Position numbers and translations under genes: made by a program. The notes beneath the pieces are model-generated. The model was not told the DNA's origin. It made no database searches and was given only the letters and a program-made list of their open reading frames with translations. A stretch of DNA of 25,311 nucleotides from an uncultured Collinsella sp. (GTDB lineage: Bacteria > Actinomycetota > Coriobacteriia > Coriobacteriales > Coriobacteriaceae): assembly GCA_900550965.1 (NCBI GenBank), contig URUC01000024.1, positions 1 to 25,311 of the forward strand, given 5' to 3'. The number at the start of each line of letters is the position of its first letter. The stretch's first letter is position 1. Shown one piece after another: positions 22,365-25,311 of the stretch.

Positions 22365-22974
22365 GGGCGACCTCCTTGGTGGCCGAGAGGATTTCGTGGG
22401 CAAAGCCGAGCTCGACGGCGCGCTCGGCCGAAAGGTAGGTGTCTTTTGCAGTGAGGGACTGGATGCGCTTGGGCGTGAGGCCGCTGCGGTCCGAGAGGAT
22501 TTGCGTGAGGGTCTTGCGGGTCTGCATGAGACGCCGGCTGGTTTCCTGCAGCGCAAGTGCCGAGCCGCCTGCCCCCTGGGGGACCAGCGGGTCGTGAATC
22601 ATGAGCTCTGCATGGGGCGCCATACGGCGATCGTCGCCGCCCATAAAGATCACGGCGCCCATGGACGCGGCGAATTCCAGGCAGACGGTGCGGATGGGGC
22701 ACGATGCGAGGCGCATGGCGTCATAGATCGCAAGACCCGATCGCACGCTTCCGCCGGCGCTGGCGACAAATATGGTGATGGGACGGCTGGGGTCGGTGGC
22801 ATCGAGCAGGCGGATCTGCTGACATAGGTCGTGAGCCATCGGGGTTTCGATGTTTCCCATGACGGAGAGCTCGCGACGGGCGAGCATCTCATCGTAAATG
22901 CTGGTGAGCGTGATGCCTCGGGCGGATTCACGCATGGTGAGGGGGCTGATGATGGGGGAATGATTGGTGTCCAT
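22357..22974 (-). CDS. ClpP-like serine protease (family S14)
   Basis: 205-residue ClpP-fold protease. The catalytic triad is intact: S104 in FAASMGAVIF, H127 in MIHDP, D178 in AKDTYLSAERAVELG. The strand before the site carries FVASAGGSVRSGLAIYD, the oxyanion loop. The N-terminus diverges from housekeeping ClpP (SRLLKDRIIFL replaced by MLARRELSVMGNIE), so it is a paralogue. AAAGGAG lies five bases before the ATG. It is encoded between an unknown gene (63 bases upstream) and a VirD4-type ATPase (overlapping by eight bases). Phage-head or element-borne ClpP relatives exist, but no phage genes are here. Working with the ATPase as an unfoldase-like partner is a hypothesis only. Confidence 0.88.
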   Translation of the reverse strand: MDTNHSPIISPLTMRESARGITLTSIYDEMLARRELSVMGNIETPMAHDLCQQIRLLDATDPSRPITIFVASAGGSVRSGLAIYDAMRLASCPIRTVCLEFAASMGAVIFMGGDDRRMAPHAELMIHDPLVPQGAGGSALALQETSRRLMQTRKTLTQILSDRSGLTPKRIQSLTAKDTYLSAERAVELGFAHEILSATKEVAHV

Positions 22975-23016
22975 GAGGACTCCTTTCTGTTGGTTGTGTT
23001 GTGGAATAGGATTGTT

Positions 23017-23038
23017 GCCCGCGGAGGGGCTGGCGGGC
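23017..23038 (-). other. Hairpin in the gap between the unknown gene and clpP-like gene
   Basis: GCCCGC (23017-23022) pairs with GCGGGC (23033-23038), directly at the stop codon of the unknown gene on the minus strand. There is no T run after it, so it is more likely a message-processing or translation-spacing structure than a terminator. Confidence 0.4.
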
Positions 23039-23928
23039 TACAGGGTTCGTTCGAGCCTGAGATCGAGCTCGGTTGTGGGGCAGGCTGCCTGTTCGTGCGG
23101 CTCGCAAGCGCCAAGGGCTCCAAAGCGATAGAGCGTTGCGGCGGGCGTGGTGTAGGCGAGCCGCAGCTGATGCTCGACAGGGGCACATCCGTCATTTTTG
23201 TAATGAGCCGCGTAGTACTGCGCGATGCTGGCGTTCATCTCGCTGCCATTGCGATGGCGCTCAAACTGGCGTCTGCAGGTCTCGATGATCTTTGCTACCG
23301 ACTTGGGTGCCGTCGCGGGAACAAGGGCGAGATGGCCCTCAAATAGCTCGTTGATGCTCAGGAGGCACAGCAGGTCGATCAGCGTCCTTATGGCTGCTCC
23401 CTCGGCGGAAAAGTGCGCGGTCATGCGGTTATATCGGTTGCGGTCGACGATGGCCGCATGGGGTCTTGGAGTTTTCTGCCCCGTGGTCCCGGGCTTTTGC
23501 CGCGCCTGTGTATTGAGCTCGACGTTGCAGCGCTTGAGGCCGTCCAATGGAAGGAACAGTGCGGTGCGCAGGGTGTTCCGCTTGCTTTCGAGTTCATGAC
23601 GCTCGTCGGGTTCCCATTCGAGCTTGAGTTTCGTGTCGAGCGCCGTGAGCATATGGGCTAGGCAGCCTACGGTAAGAACGTACGAATCGTTGTCGCGTTT
23701 TGGGGCATAGGGGTCTGTCAGCTTGCGAATGTCGGGGTCGCCCATGATCTTTGTGCAGCGCTTCAGCAGTTGAGGGTGGTCGGCCAAGATCGTCGCGAGC
23801 GGTAGCGACGCGTAGTTCTTGATGGTCGCGGCGGCAAAGGCGGCGTCATATTCGTTTGCATATGCTCGCTCAATGCGGGCATCCAGAATGCTTTTCTTAT
23901 CGCCGTCTTCAGCGTGGTGGTTTGTCAT
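23038..23928 (-). CDS. Unknown protein, first gene of the ClpP / coupling-ATPase operon
   Basis: 296-residue soluble protein without signal peptide or clear membrane helix. The N-terminus is hydrophilic (MTNHHAEDGDKKS), followed by helix-forming stretches such as DARIERAYANEYDAAFAAAT and a basic middle (LNTQARQKPGTTGQKTPRP). The C-terminal half contains IRTLIDLLCLLSINELFEG and CRRQFERHRNG, and Cys residues near the end. No family was recognised. ATG 23928 has TTGGAGAAG before it and was chosen over an ATG 156 bases upstream that lacks a site. It sits 63 bases before the ClpP-like gene in the same direction. It could be a substrate, adaptor or DNA-binding partner; none of these is shown by sequence. 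Confidence 0.78.
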   Translation of the reverse strand: MTNHHAEDGDKKSILDARIERAYANEYDAAFAAATIKNYASLPLATILADHPQLLKRCTKIMGDPDIRKLTDPYAPKRDNDSYVLTVGCLAHMLTALDTKLKLEWEPDERHELESKRNTLRTALFLPLDGLKRCNVELNTQARQKPGTTGQKTPRPHAAIVDRNRYNRMTAHFSAEGAAIRTLIDLLCLLSINELFEGHLALVPATAPKSVAKIIETCRRQFERHRNGSEMNASIAQYYAAHYKNDGCAPVEHQLRLAYTTPAATLYRFGALGACEPHEQAACPTTELDLRLERTL

Positions 23929-24419
23929 AGCTTCTCCAATCGGTTGATGTTCGTGCTGTTTGTTGATGTGTTGGTTGTCGTGAGTGATGTGCTTGCCGTG
24001 GGTGATGTGCTGACGTTGGGGTGCTATGCGGTTTTCAATGAGCCCGTGAGGCAGTTGCTGCAGGGGCGGGATGGAACGGCCCATGCAAGGCGGAAGGCAT
24101 CGTGCTCAAAATCGAGACAACAATGCCCTGGGTGCCTCACATGTGGCAGTTACCTCATTAAGTTGTCATTGCGTTTGGGGTTGTACTTTGCCGATCTTCT
24201 TTCTCTTACACGCTAAAAACTGAAACTTCATATGCTCGATCTACTTAAAACCGCAACGGCGGGTTTTTATCAACTTATATGTCGGAACGTGTCTTTGCAA
24301 GTACTTTTTTGCGTTTGTTTTAAATGGGGTGGTTTTGCAACCGTCACGCGCCACGCTATGCGAACGTGCCCTGGCTCGGATAAGATAGTGCGCGATAAAA
24401 ACGATGCAAGGAGGCTTAT
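23929..24419. other. 491-base intergenic region, AT-richer than surroundings
   Basis: No gene is supported. At 23940-24022 there is an imperfect short repeat of GTGAGTGATGTGCTTGCC / GTGGGTGATGTGCTGACG type, in the leader of the minus-strand operon. From about 24150 the sequence becomes clearly AT-richer. An orphan terminator lies at 24247-24268. A TAAGAT that could serve as the -10 of the HAD gene is near 24380. I found no convincing minus-strand promoter for the ClpP operon. Confidence 0.5.
24247..24268. terminator. Orphan terminator-like hairpin
   Basis: AAAACC-GC with GC-G-GGTTTT (24247-24267), loop AACG, one bulged G, then a T run (24264-24268) on the plus strand and AAAA on the other side. 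No gene on either strand ends here, so it may insulate the two flanking transcripts or end a small RNA. Confidence 0.55.
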
Positions 24420-25262
24420 ATGGCAATCAAAGCCATCGCGATGGATATCGACGGTACGCTCACCAACGATCAGAAAGTGATTAGCCCGCGTACGCGCGAG
24501 AAGCTGCTCGCGGCGCAGGAGTCGGGCATTAAGCTCATTTTGGCTTCGGGCCGTCCCGCATGGGGGCTGCACGCCTTGGCGCAGGAGCTCGACCTTCAAA
24601 ACCATGACGGTCTGCTGGTTGCCTTTAATGGCGCGCATGTGGTCGACGCTCAGACCGATGAGGTCCTTTTTGACCAGGCCATGCCGGCTGACGAGCTGCA
24701 CCGTCTGATTGATCATCTGCGCAATTTCGACGTGATCCCTATGATTTCGCTCGGTCGCGATTTGCACGTCGAGGACTCGTACCATTGCATGATCACGCTG
24801 CCTGACGGCTTGCAGAAAAACATCGTCAAATACGAGCGCGATGCCTGCGACCTTAAGATCCGTGAGGTCGAGAGCTTGCATGAGGTCGTGGACACTTATC
24901 CCGTGGACAAGCTGCTGACGGCGGGCGATCCAGCCTACCTGCAGGCGCATCACGAGGAGATGTATGCGCCCTTTAAGCAGACGCTTTCGGGCATGTTTAC
25001 GGCCGACTGGTACTTTGAGTACACGGCGCCCGGTATCGACAAGGCCCGCGCGCTCGAGGGCGCCCTGCCCAAGCTCGGCATCGATGCCAGTGAGGTCGTA
25101 TCGTTTGGCGACGGCCAGAACGACAAGTCCATGATTGAGTGGGCCGGCACCGGTGTTGCCATGGGCAACGCCGTCGATGAGGTTAAGGCTGTAGCCCAGA
25201 TGGTGACCGCCAATAACAACGAAGACGGTATTGCGGTGGCGCTGGATAAGCTGCTGGGTTAG
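24420..25262 (+). CDS. Cof-type HAD-IIB family hydrolase (sugar-phosphate or phosphosugar phosphatase)
   Basis: 280-residue haloacid-dehalogenase superfamily phosphatase of subclass IIB. Motif I is DIDGTLT (nucleophile D and acid D), motif II is LILASGR (Ser), motif III is the Lys in APGIDKARALEG, and motif IV is FGDGQNDKSM. The C2 cap lies between motifs II and III. The length is standard for the Cof/YidA group, which removes phosphate from sugar phosphates or flavin precursors. The ATG has AAGGAGG before it. It has its own terminator. The substrate cannot be determined from sequence. Confidence 0.93.
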   Translation: MAIKAIAMDIDGTLTNDQKVISPRTREKLLAAQESGIKLILASGRPAWGLHALAQELDLQNHDGLLVAFNGAHVVDAQTDEVLFDQAMPADELHRLIDHLRNFDVIPMISLGRDLHVEDSYHCMITLPDGLQKNIVKYERDACDLKIREVESLHEVVDTYPVDKLLTAGDPAYLQAHHEEMYAPFKQTLSGMFTADWYFEYTAPGIDKARALEGALPKLGIDASEVVSFGDGQNDKSMIEWAGTGVAMGNAVDEVKAVAQMVTANNNEDGIAVALDKLLG

Positions 25263-25285
25263 AATCGCCGATAGTGCATGGTTCG

Positions 25286-25310
25286 GGCGTCCGCTTGCGG
25301 GCGCCTTTTT
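25286..25310 (+). terminator. Intrinsic terminator of the HAD gene
   Basis: GGCGTCCGC (25286-25294) pairs with GCGGGCGCC (25297-25305), one G-U, with a tight loop and five T residues (25306-25310) at the window edge. Confidence 0.8.
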
Positions 25311-25311
25311 G

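Noticed and set aside
21054..23928. Complete prophage or conjugative element
   Set aside because: No integrase, relaxase, capsid, portal or attachment repeats were found, and core genes abut on both sides.
1..25311. CRISPR array or tRNA genes
   Set aside because: No set of evenly spaced direct repeats and no cloverleaf with a TTCGA arm was seen on either strand.

Overview
The window looks like chromosomal DNA of a GC-rich member of the Coriobacteriia, most likely Collinsella or a close relative. This rests on high-GC codon use, strong AAAGGAG/GGAGG ribosome binding sites, several GTG and TTG starts, and the gene content (flavodoxin with a DUF3793 protein, Y-family polymerase with a YolD-like partner, Fe-S aldo/keto reductase, NAD-linked sugar-type oxidoreductases). 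The organism is inferred from the sequence, not looked up. There is no tRNA, rRNA, CRISPR array, transposase, integrase or recognisable phage structural gene.

Layout. 1-2781 (minus): a gene cut by the left edge, a Gfo/Idh/MocA oxidoreductase, RNase HI and a LysR regulator. 2782-4466 (plus): a good promoter, a structured 5' leader of about 175 nt, metY (O-acetylhomoserine sulfhydrylase) and a terminator; LysR is divergent to it. 4467-5845 (plus): a secreted protein with a coiled coil and a 3D-like C-terminus, then a two-helix membrane protein. 5955-7762 (minus): a ketopantoate reductase-family gene and a cyclase-family hydrolase. 7809-11245 (plus): Fe-S aldo/keto reductase, a second Gfo/Idh/MocA oxidoreductase and endonuclease IV. 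Each of the last two is preceded by a copy of a 77-nt hairpin element. 11307-14559 (plus): a polar amino acid ABC importer (lipoprotein, permease with an extra extracytoplasmic domain, ATPase). 14616-15786 (minus): flavodoxin and DUF3793 protein. 15880-16345 (plus): a membrane-anchored HMA metal-binding protein behind a CsoR-type palindrome. 16372-18340 (minus): Y-family polymerase and YolD-like protein behind two LexA-type boxes. 18378-19132: a half-length iron-alcohol-dehydrogenase relic between inverted copies of a repeat. 19258-21016 (plus): pgi. 21054-23928 (minus): an unusual operon of an unknown protein, a ClpP-like serine protease and a VirD4/TraG-type ATPase without its membrane anchor. 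24420-25310 (plus): a Cof-type HAD phosphatase and its terminator.

Most genes are housekeeping or simple metabolism. The parts most likely to be new are: (1) the two 77-nt hairpin elements, whose stems differ in sequence but keep their pairing; (2) the ClpP / coupling-ATPase / unknown operon, which sits alone between two core genes; (3) the metY leader, with a fragment resembling the cobalamin-riboswitch core and two mutually exclusive helices; and (4) the dehydrogenase relic with its flanking repeats.
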